Of a stretch of 64,000 bases of DNA, positions 15,744 to 24,390 are shown one piece after another. Within the stretch, counting starts at the first letter, position 1. Each line of letters opens with the position of its first letter. The notes below the pieces were generated by a model, which had not been told where the DNA came from, did not search any database, and worked only from the letters and a program-made list of their open reading frames with translations. The DNA is taken from contig MKTZ01000009.1 of assembly GCA_001898505.1 (NCBI GenBank), positions 496,001 to 560,000 of the forward strand. Reading direction: 5' to 3'. The position numbers and the translations under genes are program-made. The stretch is from Sphingobacteriales bacterium 50-39. Its GTDB lineage: Bacteria; Bacteroidota; Bacteroidia; Chitinophagales; Chitinophagaceae.

Positions 15744-16283
15744 ATGCGTGACAATTTCTATATTATTACGGGTGGACCCGGGGCCGGGAAAACCACTTTA
15801 TTGGAAGAGCTAAGCAGGTATGAGGTGCTTTGTGTCCCGGAAGTAGCCAGACAGATCATACGGGAGCAGATGGATCAGGGTGGCCGGGCAGTGCCCTGGG
15901 ACGATGCAGTACAGTATAAGGAATTGATGCTTCAGCGCTCCATCGAAGATTATTTGCAGACAGACACGGAGATGCCTGTATTTTTTGATCGCGGTATACC
16001 TGATGCCCTCGCTTATGCACGACTGATCGGAGATATTTCGCCGGCGGCCCTGGCTGATGAATATCGATATAACAGGCTGGTGTTCATCCTGCCACCCTGG
16101 GAGGAGATATATGCGACGGACAACGAGCGAAAGCAGACTTTTGAGGAAGCCATCGATGTGTTTCGCCGCCTGGAAGAGGAATATATGAGCTGTGGATACG
16201 AAGTTGTTGAAGTGCCCTGCATATCCGTTGAAGAAAGAGCCCTTTTTGTATTAGACAGGATCGGCATGCATCGAAAGCAATAA
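15744..16283 (+). CDS. AAA_28-type predicted NTPase/kinase
   Basis: Cytoplasmic P-loop protein of 179 residues from ATG 15744; a TTG at 15702 would add 14 unsupported residues. Walker A is GGPGAGKTT (10-18). Next come a conserved PEVARQIIREQ segment, FFDRGIPDALAYARL (Walker B-like acid with following Arg) and LPPWEEIYATDNERKQTFEEA. This pattern is typical of the small AAA_28 ATPases that resemble nucleotide or nicotinamide-riboside kinases. The actual substrate is unknown. It stands alone between the small lipoprotein gene and the convergent M20 peptidase gene. Confidence 0.85.
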   Translation: MRDNFYIITGGPGAGKTTLLEELSRYEVLCVPEVARQIIREQMDQGGRAVPWDDAVQYKELMLQRSIEDYLQTDTEMPVFFDRGIPDALAYARLIGDISPAALADEYRYNRLVFILPPWEEIYATDNERKQTFEEAIDVFRRLEEEYMSCGYEVVEVPCISVEERALFVLDRIGMHRKQ

Positions 16284-16362
16284 TAAAATTGTCCTTAGAA
16301 AGAAGGGCCGTCTTTTCACTGTCAATCAGCCTGCGGGAGTCACCTCACCAGCTTATAGAGGG

Positions 16363-17652
16363 TCATCGCGTAAGCCTATACATAAACAAAGCTGCACGCT
16401 GTATCAAAAAGGGATATTCTTTCAAATTGATAGTTTCCCCTGCCCGATGTGCACCGCTGCCGGAAGCTCCCAGCCCGTCGAGACAATCCAGGTATTGAGC
16501 GATGTCCGAGATATCACCTGCACCTCTGGCGCCGGGATCACCGGCTACTGTCTCTCCGATACCCATGTCACGGGTGAGCTTGTCCAGCCGAGCTAACAGC
16601 CGGAGATTGCCGGGAGTGGGTTCCATGGCCGGGAACCCGTCGGTGAAGCTGATCGTGGCCTTGGCGCCCGGCAAGCTGGCGGCGACAATATTCTTCATCT
16701 TTTCGCGGGCATTGTTCTTTTGCGTTTCGGAGAGGAATCGCAGATCGCCCGTGACATGCGCCGCAGGAGAAATAATATTGACCTTGCCCAGCGTCTCGCC
16801 TCTTGCTCCCTCACTGGCCACCTTTACATCGGAGCCGCCGACGATGAGCCCGGGATTGAACGAGAGGTACTGCTCCTTACCCAGCTGTTCCCTGAATGTA
16901 TTGAGGATGCGGGCAGCCTCGTAAATAGCCCCATACCCGGCGCTGTCAGTGAATACCAGGGATGAATGGCCTGTCCTGGCGGTGATATCCAGCGACCAGC
17001 CACTGGCGCCCCGGCGGGCGGCGGCTACGGTATGCAAGCCCATAGCGGACTCGAAACCCAATGCAATGTCGCAGCCCCTGGCACGCTCGATAAAATCCTT
17101 ACGCGCCACCTGGCGCGGAGAGCCGGACCGTTCCTCATCCCCCGTAAAATAAGCGATGATATTCATGTCCTTTAATTGCCCGGCCGCCTGCAGGGCCTGC
17201 AGGGCCGCGATCATGGCTATATCCCCGCCTTTCATATCGTTGACTCCCTGACCGGTGGCGGTGGAATCGTTGAGCACGGTGTAGGGACCGGCAGGCATGT
17301 CGGGCTCGAAGACGGTGTCCAGGTGTCCGATCAGGAACAACTTCTTACCCTTCTTCCCCTTATGCGTTGCCACCAGGTGCCCTGCCCGGTGGAGCGAGTC
17401 GGGTTCGGCTACCCACTCGAGGGTAAAACCTAGCTTCTGCAATTCCGTCGCATACAGGTCGCCTACCTTCCGGACGCCGACGATATTGAGGGTTCCGCTG
17501 TTGATATTCACGGAGTTGATAAGTAGTTGCATGGTGGCGTCCATGTGGTCGGTGACATAGGTCATAGCCTTTTTTTCAGCAGCGTCGAGCTGCGCATGGA
17601 TGGAGCTTAGCGTAATGGATGCCAGGAGGCTGAGGAGCAGACTTTTTCTCAT
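16363..17652 (-). CDS. Secreted M20-family metallopeptidase (glutamate carboxypeptidase-like)
   Basis: Exported dinuclear zinc exopeptidase of 429 residues with signal peptide MRKSLLLSLLASITLSSIHAQ. Metal and catalytic residues are visible in LIGHLDTVF (His, Asp), GQGVNDMKGGD (bridging Asp), FTGDEERSG (catalytic Glu-Glu), GFESAMG and, near the end, GASGSGAHRAGE (last His). The dimerisation domain between them includes RTGHSSLVF. It is close to carboxypeptidase G2-like proteins that release C-terminal glutamate, but the specificity is not proven. ATG 17652 starts the signal peptide and is 49 bp from the divergent serine hydrolase gene. Confidence 0.92.
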   Translation of the reverse strand: MRKSLLLSLLASITLSSIHAQLDAAEKKAMTYVTDHMDATMQLLINSVNINSGTLNIVGVRKVGDLYATELQKLGFTLEWVAEPDSLHRAGHLVATHKGKKGKKLFLIGHLDTVFEPDMPAGPYTVLNDSTATGQGVNDMKGGDIAMIAALQALQAAGQLKDMNIIAYFTGDEERSGSPRQVARKDFIERARGCDIALGFESAMGLHTVAAARRGASGWSLDITARTGHSSLVFTDSAGYGAIYEAARILNTFREQLGKEQYLSFNPGLIVGGSDVKVASEGARGETLGKVNIISPAAHVTGDLRFLSETQKNNAREKMKNIVAASLPGAKATISFTDGFPAMEPTPGNLRLLARLDKLTRDMGIGETVAGDPGARGAGDISDIAQYLDCLDGLGASGSGAHRAGETINLKEYPFLIQRAALFMYRLTR

Positions 17653-17701
17653 GATAGGTAAAGATATTAAACCCAAATTGTATTTTGAGGTCTATAGCAC
17701 C

Positions 17702-18790
17702 ATGTCCATAAAAAATATAACCGCGATAGTAGTATTCATCCTTCTCGCAGCTGCGGGCAAGGCGCAAACTTCCAAAGCCAATCTCGACCAATGGCTGGAC
17801 GACAATACAAAAGACATGGGAGGAAGGGCCATGCTGGTGGTGTGGAAGGATGGAAGGCTGCTCTACAGCCGCAGTGTCAATGATATGACCAGGAAGCAAA
17901 AGATGGTAGACAAATTTATAGCCCGGCGACAGAAGAAAGAAGCTGACTTTTCCGATTATACGATGTCCTACCGGCAACCAATTGCCAGCTGTAGTAAATG
18001 GTATAGTGCTGCCCTTGTGATGACCTTTGTGGATGAAGGGAAGATAAGCCTGTCGGACACGGTGGGAAAATATCTGCCGGTGTTATCACAGCACGGCAAG
18101 GGGAATATCACCCTTCGCCAGTGCCTCTCCCATCTCACGGGCATCAAAGAGCCGCCCCTGCAGGAGAGCATCAGGGATATGCAACGCATCGGCAGCATGG
18201 ACGAAGCTATGCAGTATATCGCGGACATGCCGATGGAGGGCGCCCCGGGGTCGGTCTTTCATTATAGTAATGCCGGATTGCAAATAGCGGGAGCCGTTAT
18301 CGAGAAGGTCAGCGGCAAGAGCTTTGAAACGTTGTTTGCGGAGCGGATCGCACAGCCGCTGGGTATGCAGCACACAGACTTTGGACTCGGAAAGGGGCGT
18401 GTCGCACTGCCCGCCGGTGGAGCATCCAGCACGCCGGAGGACTATTTGAATTTTCTTATTATGATCCTTCATAAAGGTGTATTCAACGGTACGAGGATAC
18501 TGAGTGAAAAGAGCGTTGCCGAAATGCAGGTGGACAGGATCTCTCCGGATGTAAAAATTGGTTATTCACCCGTATCTATGGATAATATCGGCTATGGCTA
18601 TGGGGAGTGGGTGGTAAGGCCCGATGGCAAGACGGTGACCAGTCCCGGTCTTTTTGGAAGCATCCCCTGGGTGGATAATGAAAAAGGGTATTGCGCCTTC
18701 CTGATGACATTCTATATCAAAAAGAGAGATGCCGAACAACGTTTTAAGGACCTGAAGCAGATGGTGGACGGGGTGGCGGATGGCCACTGA
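17702..18790 (+). CDS. Secreted serine hydrolase (peptidase S12 family), second copy
   Basis: Exported S12-type esterase/peptidase of 362 residues (signal peptide MSIKNITAIVVFILLAAAGKAQ). SxxK is S-C-S-K (96-99) and the YSN motif occurs in FHYSNAG. The third motif, usually H-x-G or K-T-G, reads TSPGLFGS, with Ser-Pro in place of the His. It is only distantly like the hydrolase at 13987 and lacks its lipocalin-like tail, so they are not recent duplicates. It shares a 49-bp divergent promoter region with the M20 peptidase gene. Confidence 0.88.
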   Translation: MSIKNITAIVVFILLAAAGKAQTSKANLDQWLDDNTKDMGGRAMLVVWKDGRLLYSRSVNDMTRKQKMVDKFIARRQKKEADFSDYTMSYRQPIASCSKWYSAALVMTFVDEGKISLSDTVGKYLPVLSQHGKGNITLRQCLSHLTGIKEPPLQESIRDMQRIGSMDEAMQYIADMPMEGAPGSVFHYSNAGLQIAGAVIEKVSGKSFETLFAERIAQPLGMQHTDFGLGKGRVALPAGGASSTPEDYLNFLIMILHKGVFNGTRILSEKSVAEMQVDRISPDVKIGYSPVSMDNIGYGYGEWVVRPDGKTVTSPGLFGSIPWVDNEKGYCAFLMTFYIKKRDAEQRFKDLKQMVDGVADGH

Positions 18791-18814
18791 TCCGGCCAGG
18801 GGCGCGGCGCCCGG

Positions 18815-19720
18815 TTAGCCCCTGAAGGCGCTAGGTGTCATGCGCGTCCCCTTCTTGAAGAAGTGATTGAAATGTGCCGGCTCCTCAAAGCCCAGACAAT
18901 AGCTGATCTCGGAAATGTTCCAGTCCGTGTGTTTTAGAAGGGCCTTGGCCTCGCTGAGGAGTCTCTCCAGGATATGTGCTGTCGTCGTCCTCCCGGTGCT
19001 GAGCTTGATGGCCCTGTTCAGGTGATTGACGTGTACGTTCAGCCTGTCTGCATAGTCGCTGGCGCTGCGTAGCGGAAACTGTTGCGAAGGGCTTTCAATA
19101 GGGAACTGGCGCTCCAGCAGCTCCCTGAATACGGCGGTGATCCTCGCGTTGGCATCCACGTGCTGGTAGAGGGATTCCGTGGGGCCTATCTTCAGGGCAG
19201 CGTGCACCATCTCCATGATATAGTTGCGGATGAGGTCGTACTTGAATCGGTATTCGGACCTTAGCTCCGTCAGCATTTTTTCAAACACATTGCTCAAATT
19301 CTTATGCTGCTCGTTGTCGAGCATAAAAGCCGGCTTGCCGCCGGGGGCGTACATTGGCAGTTCATGGAGGCTGGCCCGCAAGTGATCGCTAAAGAACTCT
19401 TCCTTAAAAATGCAGAAATATCCTTCCCCGATCTTGCCCGGCTCCACATGCTCCACTGTATAAGGCACCCGGGGATTGAAGAAGAGCAATGCCGGTCCTG
19501 AAACTTCCAGACTCTTGTCGGCGTAATGATAGATGTTGTGGCCACGCAAAAGAGATATCTTATAATAATCCCTGCGGGTATAGCGCATGGGCTGCTGCGG
19601 GGTTACTGCCAGCTCCTCGATCTTGAACGCATTGAAATGACCGGGCTCTCTGCCCAGGTCTTCCGGCTGGCCGAGACATTTATTACGATAGAAGTCTGCG
19701 ATGGTTTCGATGTTCGGCAT
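18815..19720 (-). CDS. AraC-family regulator (cupin-type sensor)
   Basis: 301-residue transcriptional activator type. Residues 1-150 form an AraC_binding cupin (RDYYKISLLRG, GPALLFFNPRVPY, FCIFKEEFF). The last 100 residues hold the two HTH motifs (ASDYADRLNVHVNHLNRAI, ISEISYCLGFEEPAHFNHFFKKGTRMTP). It is the last gene of a minus-strand run after flavoprotein, SDR and aldo/keto reductase, so those redox enzymes are the likely targets. Regulators of this type often sit beside AKR/SDR genes in Bacteroidota. Confidence 0.92.
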   Translation of the reverse strand: MPNIETIADFYRNKCLGQPEDLGREPGHFNAFKIEELAVTPQQPMRYTRRDYYKISLLRGHNIYHYADKSLEVSGPALLFFNPRVPYTVEHVEPGKIGEGYFCIFKEEFFSDHLRASLHELPMYAPGGKPAFMLDNEQHKNLSNVFEKMLTELRSEYRFKYDLIRNYIMEMVHAALKIGPTESLYQHVDANARITAVFRELLERQFPIESPSQQFPLRSASDYADRLNVHVNHLNRAIKLSTGRTTTAHILERLLSEAKALLKHTDWNISEISYCLGFEEPAHFNHFFKKGTRMTPSAFRG

Positions 19721-19788
19721 TGCTCTTCCCTTTGTTTGGCCCCGGCCCTTGTTCAGACTGGGAACCTGCTTGTTTTTAGTTGCACTAT

Positions 19789-20802
19789 CTATTTCCTGTC
19801 GCCCCCGAACCGCTCGATCATCCAGCCAGGGTATTCGGGCGCCAGCTTGCTGACGGCGTCCAGCTTTTGCAGTTCGGTCGCATCCAATGACAGGTCGATG
19901 GCTTTTAGGTTATCTTCCAGCTGCTGTGGGTTCTTGGCCCCTATGATGACCGTGCTGACGGCGGGTTGATGCAAGACCCAGGAAAGGGCTATCTGTGCTA
20001 CGGACACATTCCTGGCCCTGGCAATCTCGTGCATCACGTCGATGATATCATATGCCCTCTCCCTGTTGACAGGAGGGAAGTCGAAATTGATGCGACGGCC
20101 TTCTTCCGGGCTGGTATTACGGCTGTACTTGCCGCTGAGCAAACCACCCGCCAGGGGGCTCCATACCATCAGGCCCAGTTTCTGATCCAGCAATAAAGGT
20201 ACGATTTCCCTTTCTATGTCCCTGCCGGCGATGGTATAGTAGGCCTGCAGCGAAACGAATTTAGAGTAATCTTTTATTTCCGAAATGGACAGCGCCTTCA
20301 TGATATGCCAGGCGGCGAGGTTACTACATCCAATGTAACGGACTTTCCCGGAGGATACCAGCTGATCCAGCGCATAGAGGGTCTCTTCCAGCGGAGTAAG
20401 GGCATCGTAACCATGTATCTGATACAGGTCGATATAATCCGTCTGCAGACGTCGCAGACTTTCTTCCACCTGGTGGAGGATATGTTTGCGGGTGAGGCCT
20501 ATCTGGTTGGGGCCTTCGCCTACCTTGCCGCGCACCTTGGTAGCGATGATGAGATCATCACGCCGGAGCCCCAGATTGCGTATAGCCGTCCCCGTCATCT
20601 TCTCGCTGAGACCTTCGCTGTATACATTTGCCGTGTCTATAAAATTGATCCCTGCTTCCACGGAGCGTTTTACCAGGGCATCCACTTCGTCCTGGGGGAG
20701 AGTGCCGATGGCTGTCCAGAAACCCTTGCCGCCAAAGGTCATGGTGCCGAGACAAAGCTCCGATACTTTAAGACCTGTATTACCTAATAAATTGTACTTC
20801 AT
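19789..20802 (-). CDS. Aldo/keto reductase
   Basis: Cytoplasmic NADPH-dependent carbonyl reductase of 337 residues. The catalytic tetrad is complete: Asp56 and Tyr61 in FIDTANVYSEG, Lys89 in IIATKV and His130 in LYQIHGYD. Cofactor-binding segments IGCSNLAAW and VSTVIIGAKNPQQLEDN are present. Length and motifs place it with the AKR11/12/YajO-like soluble reductases. Its start overlaps the SDR gene by 23 bp, so the two are translationally linked and may act on related carbonyl substrates. Confidence 0.93.
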   Translation of the reverse strand: MKYNLLGNTGLKVSELCLGTMTFGGKGFWTAIGTLPQDEVDALVKRSVEAGINFIDTANVYSEGLSEKMTGTAIRNLGLRRDDLIIATKVRGKVGEGPNQIGLTRKHILHQVEESLRRLQTDYIDLYQIHGYDALTPLEETLYALDQLVSSGKVRYIGCSNLAAWHIMKALSISEIKDYSKFVSLQAYYTIAGRDIEREIVPLLLDQKLGLMVWSPLAGGLLSGKYSRNTSPEEGRRINFDFPPVNRERAYDIIDVMHEIARARNVSVAQIALSWVLHQPAVSTVIIGAKNPQQLEDNLKAIDLSLDATELQKLDAVSKLAPEYPGWMIERFGGDRK

Positions 20803-21604
20803 TAGCTTCTTTTTGATGAGTGATGATATGGTTGTCGCCTACCAGTAAGATAGGAGGTGGCGCCGGCTGTTCTGCCAGCAGGATAAGACTGGTGGCTGCA
20901 TGATCGCTGTCGCGTATGTTCTCCCACATATCGTAATCCCTTGCATGCACCCGTGGCTGAAAGGACGCCGGAGCCAGTACGGTGATGAATATGTTGAATT
21001 TATGCGCGCCTGCCTTTTCTATTTCCGACAATCCCAGGGTGGCATATTTGGTAGCGGCGTACAGACTGCTGTCATTGGCGGCTGCGCAGGCTGCCATGGA
21101 GGATATGTTGAGGATATATCCCGAACGTTGCTGTTGGAGATAGGGCATCACTTTATGCGTCACCGTCATGGATGCTGTCGTATTGATCGCAAAACATTGG
21201 TGAATGTCGGAAGGCGACAGCTCTTCCATTCTTCCTTCGGGGGCAAAGCCTGCGTTGTTGACGACGACGTCGATGCGGCCAAAGGTCCTATGCGCGGTTG
21301 CGATGGATCGTTCGATGGCATATTCATCCGTGAGATCTAGCTGCAAGGGCAGGAAGTTTCTCATCAGTGCGGTAGGGATGGAACTGTGGATCTGATCTGT
21401 GAGCCGTTGCAGATGCCGGGTGGTGGCAGCTACCTGATCGCCTCGTACCAGTAGCTGCTTTACTAAGGACAGCCCCAGTCCCGTGGAGGCGCCAGTAATG
21501 AACCAGCCCTTGCGAGCCCTTGGTTCGCCTGACAGCTCCCGATCGTCGGCGGATGGATAATGGTTCTGATTGTTGTGCATATGATCGGTGGTTTTGGATG
21601 ACAA
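20780..21604 (-). CDS. Short-chain dehydrogenase/reductase (SDR)
   Basis: NAD(P)-dependent oxidoreductase of the classical SDR family, up to 274 residues. TGASTGLG (37-44) binds the cofactor, VVVNNAG is the structural NNAG motif, the catalytic Ser lies in LNISSMAA and Tyr/Lys in SLYAATKYA. ATG at 21604 gives a 32-residue polar N-terminal extension. ATG 21580 is an alternative start because an exact TAnnTTTG match covers the upstream codon. The C-terminal sequence overlaps the next gene by 23 bp. Confidence 0.92.
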   Translation of the reverse strand: MSSKTTDHMHNNQNHYPSADDRELSGEPRARKGWFITGASTGLGLSLVKQLLVRGDQVAATTRHLQRLTDQIHSSIPTALMRNFLPLQLDLTDEYAIERSIATAHRTFGRIDVVVNNAGFAPEGRMEELSPSDIHQCFAINTTASMTVTHKVMPYLQQQRSGYILNISSMAACAAANDSSLYAATKYATLGLSEIEKAGAHKFNIFITVLAPASFQPRVHARDYDMWENIRDSDHAATSLILLAEQPAPPPILLVGDNHIITHQKEANEVQFIR

Positions 21605-21609
21605 ATTTA
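21602..21609 (-). promoter_or_regulatory. Candidate -7 element over the upstream SDR start
   Basis: Minus-strand TAAATTTG is an exact TAnnTTTG match and covers the first possible SDR start codon (21604). If it is used, translation must begin at ATG 21580. No -33 TTG stands at the normal distance, so support is limited. Confidence 0.3.
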
Positions 21610-21693
21610 GGTCGGGGAGGGCGGGAGATCATTGCACGCTTCAAACCAATAATTGTAAAAATCAAACATTCCGGGAGGGGATGTTAAAGATAA

Positions 21694-22710
21694 TCAGTAC
21701 AGGCAGGTCGACACAAATTCATTCCGGAACTTCCCTTCCGGGTCCATCTTCGCGGCCAGTTGTTTAAAGTCATCCAGTTTCTCATAGTGGCGCTTGAGTA
21801 GGACCGGGGGCATGGTGAACAGTTTGCCCCAGTGTGGCCGGGCCTGGAAGGGCGCAAGCTCTTTTTCGATGAGGGGGAGCAGCCTGCTGACCGCGGGCCA
21901 GTCCTGACGCCAGGTGAAATGAAGTGCAACGGAGTCCTGGTTCCCGTTGGGGCTCAACCAGAGCTCATCGGCTGCGACGGTGCGGATCTCGGATATAAAA
22001 AGATGGGGGCTGATCTGCGGGCCCAGTCGGCTGATGGCCAGCAAGGCTTCGACGCCATGGTGGAAGGGGACAAAATATTCCGATTGCAGCTCGGCGCCGT
22101 GGGGCTCGTCAGACATGTCTGGTTCGCCAGGGGACATCTTACTCTTCACCCACACCTCATTGATCGTATCCCGCCGCCAGTCTGTAAAAAGACTTACGCT
22201 GTAGCCGGCAGAGAGTATCTTCTCAAAATGCTTTGTCAGCTTCGTGACCGGCAGCTGCTCATACACTGTCTGACGAATATGGTACCGGGGCTGTATAGAT
22301 AAGGTGACCTTTGTCATTACTCCCAATATGCCCAGGTTGACCGCTGCTGCGTGGACCATTTCTTTATCATCGATGGCCCTTATCTCTCCGTCACCTGTAA
22401 CCACTTCCAGCGCCGTGACGGCGGTGGCAAGATTGCCGTTGCCGATGCCTGACCCATGGGTGGCAGTGGCGATAGAGCCTGCTACAGTGACGGTCTTTGC
22501 GGCAGGATCGAGAGATATGACCTTATTCAGCTCGCTGGTGGAGATAAGGTGATGCTTACTGTCGGCGATCCTGTTAAAACAGTGGCGTGTGCCCAGGACC
22601 CTGCATTTTTTTAGCTGCCGTACCATTGTTTGTACTTCTTCGACTGAGCGGGGATGATGTATATGAGGAGTGCTGTATTCGATGTTGCCTGCCCAATTCC
22701 GTGTGTTCAT
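21694..22710 (-). CDS. Alditol-oxidase-like FAD-binding oxidoreductase with two internal deletions
   Basis: Related to alditol/xylitol oxidases and D-arabinono-lactone oxidases (VAO family), which oxidise sugar alcohols with covalently bound FAD. Only 338 residues remain, against about 415-420 in full-length relatives. Preserved are GTRHCFNRIADS (FAD-linking His), ATATHGSG, ELQSEYFVP, ISEIRTVAADELWLSP (active-site Glu/Arg) and RPHWGKLF (Lys). Missing are about 33 residues between KTVTVAG and SIATATHGSG (part of the FAD site), and about 50 residues between VWVKSK and ELQSEYF. Both gaps keep the reading frame. The start is at ATG 22710; the frame continues upstream without support. It is probably inactive or altered. 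Confidence 0.8.
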   Translation of the reverse strand: MNTRNWAGNIEYSTPHIHHPRSVEEVQTMVRQLKKCRVLGTRHCFNRIADSKHHLISTSELNKVISLDPAAKTVTVAGSIATATHGSGIGNGNLATAVTALEVVTGDGEIRAIDDKEMVHAAAVNLGILGVMTKVTLSIQPRYHIRQTVYEQLPVTKLTKHFEKILSAGYSVSLFTDWRRDTINEVWVKSKMSPGEPDMSDEPHGAELQSEYFVPFHHGVEALLAISRLGPQISPHLFISEIRTVAADELWLSPNGNQDSVALHFTWRQDWPAVSRLLPLIEKELAPFQARPHWGKLFTMPPVLLKRHYEKLDDFKQLAAKMDPEGKFRNEFVSTCLY

Positions 22711-22808
22711 AGGACTAAGGTAGTAGAAAATCGTCGACAAAGGGCTTTGAGCGAAGACGGAGGGCCCCGATGATCCATTGAGCATTATGTAGCTGCGAGG
22801 GGGCAGGG

Positions 22809-22829
22809 TCCGTCTATTTTGCAGACGGA
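22809..22829. promoter_or_regulatory. Inverted repeat between divergent genes
   Basis: TCCGTCT-N7-AGACGGA is a perfect 7-bp inverted repeat in the 147-bp region between the flavoprotein gene and the small secreted gene at 22858. The word GACGGAGGG occurs twice in this region. It could be an operator or a leader hairpin for the plus-strand operon; the sequence does not decide. Confidence 0.35.
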
Positions 22830-22857
22830 GGGGCTGGCTACGTGCTAGTTTCGGGAT

Positions 22858-23199
22858 ATGAAAAAGATAACAACAACACTGATCGCGGGGCTTATTCTTG
22901 GGCTGACCCCGCCAGCCACCGCACAGGAAGATGTGCCGCCGACGCCCGGCTGGGTCTCGGAGCGGGGATACTGGGTCGTTGAAACCCGTCACGACTCCTC
23001 TATCGTATATTTTTATAATAACGACAATCTGCTGGTGTATAAGGAGCAGCTGCGTGGGACGCTTAATGCCGACAGGCGCAAGACCAAACTACACCTCACA
23101 CGGACGCTGGAACGGATGGTGACGGCATTTAGTCGACGAAACAGGCCTATCTATCGACAAATGACGAGCGGAGATACAAGTTCGGCGGGTCAGCCGTAA
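22858..23199 (+). CDS. Small secreted protein of unknown function
   Basis: 113 residues with a signal peptide (MKKITTTLIAGLILGLTPPATAQ). The mature part starts with EDVPPTPGWVSERGYWVVE, then a beta-rich stretch (SSIVYFYNNDNLLVYKEQL) and a basic helix (NADRRKTKLHLTRTLERMVTAF). This arrangement is common among short periplasmic proteins of Chitinophagaceae, but no named domain is recognised. It lies 9 bp upstream of the LytS-type kinase gene and so probably shares its operon, perhaps as an accessory to that signalling pair. Confidence 0.72.
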   Translation: MKKITTTLIAGLILGLTPPATAQEDVPPTPGWVSERGYWVVETRHDSSIVYFYNNDNLLVYKEQLRGTLNADRRKTKLHLTRTLERMVTAFSRRNRPIYRQMTSGDTSSAGQP

Positions 23200-23208
23200 A
23201 TTTAAGGT

Positions 23209-24390
23209 ATGGAGGCTTATCCATTCATATTTTCCAGCGAACTCCGCTACCGGTTGGGACGACACCTGGTCTTTTGGACAGTCTGGTGGTTGTTTCAGAC
23301 TGTCCTGTATGCCTTTTCACCCATGTTGTTGCACCGGGGAGTTCTCCGGGCGCTGGAAATATCAAGTGTCGATGCCCTGGTCTACACAACATCCCATATG
23401 TTCATGGCCTATGGATTGATGTACCTGGTGATCCCAAAATATGTCGTGAAAGGAAAATATGTGCAGTCCATTTTACTTACAATATTGTTTTCTCTTGGCG
23501 CAGGAACGATAGCCGCTGTCGAAACCATGTACGTCATTGACGCGGCCAGGTACTGTGTCATTGGAAAAAATGACGCTCCCAGTTACGCTAGTGGTGGATT
23601 TTTTTTGAGCCTGATGGCGGGACTGCGTGGTGGCCTGACTATCTCTGGTCTGGCCGCTGCCATCAAGCTGATGAAGTACTGGTATGTCAAACATACGCGT
23701 AACCTGGAATTGCAGAAAGAGAATATCGCCGGTCAGTTGCAGCTCCTCAAGGCGCAGGTACACCCGCACTTCCTTTTCAATACCTTGAATAACATGTATG
23801 CGCATGCGCAGGTTGGTTCCTCCTCAGCGCCGGTGCTTATTGCCGGGTTGTCGGACCTGTTGCGCTATATGCTGTATGAAGGCAATCAGCCCCTGGTGCC
23901 CTTCGACAAGGAGCTGAAGATGATAAAGGACTATTTTGTGCTGGAACAGGTGCGGTATGGCAACAAGCTGGATGTCAGCCTCGATCTGCCTGACGATGCG
24001 GAGGGGTTTTATATCGCTCCCCTGCTGCTGCTGCCCTTTGTCGAAAATTGTTTCAAGCACGGCACCAGCCATGTATTGGATCAGCCCTGGATCAGTCTGC
24101 GGATCACAGTGGAGGAGGGCATGATGAAGATGAAGCTGCTGAATGGCAAGGCGGACGGGATCGCGGCTCCTGCCCCCGCCGGTGGCATTGGTATCAGGAA
24201 TGTCATGCGCCGCCTGGAATTGCTTTATCCTCAGAAACACCAGTTGAATATCAAGGATGACAAAGACGTATTCATCGTCAACCTTCAGCTGCAATTGGAG
24301 CGGCGTATAAAGCCCGAAACCAGCCCCGTAAATAAGATGATCTATGAACACACCCCACCCCACTACCATCCGGTGTCTGATCGTGGATGA
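23209..24390 (+). CDS. LytS/YpdA-type sensor histidine kinase
   Basis: Inner-membrane kinase of 393 residues. Four or so hydrophobic helices cover residues 15-170, followed by a short coiled linker and the His_kinase domain with VHPHFLFNTLNNMYA (phospho-acceptor His185). The ATPase part has LLLLPFVENCFKHG (N box) and GGIGIRNVMRRLELLY (G box). No periplasmic sensor domain is seen, so the stimulus is probably sensed in the membrane. The 3' end overlaps the response-regulator gene by 47 bp. Confidence 0.93.
   Translation: MEAYPFIFSSELRYRLGRHLVFWTVWWLFQTVLYAFSPMLLHRGVLRALEISSVDALVYTTSHMFMAYGLMYLVIPKYVVKGKYVQSILLTILFSLGAGTIAAVETMYVIDAARYCVIGKNDAPSYASGGFFLSLMAGLRGGLTISGLAAAIKLMKYWYVKHTRNLELQKENIAGQLQLLKAQVHPHFLFNTLNNMYAHAQVGSSSAPVLIAGLSDLLRYMLYEGNQPLVPFDKELKMIKDYFVLEQVRYGNKLDVSLDLPDDAEGFYIAPLLLLPFVENCFKHGTSHVLDQPWISLRITVEEGMMKMKLLNGKADGIAAPAPAGGIGIRNVMRRLELLYPQKHQLNIKDDKDVFIVNLQLQLERRIKPETSPVNKMIYEHTPPHYHPVSDRG

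Noticed and set aside
18799..18814. GC-rich palindrome GGGCGCGGCGCCC between convergent genes as a terminator
   Set aside because: The arms leave a loop of one base and there is no T-run in either direction, so a terminator cannot be supported.
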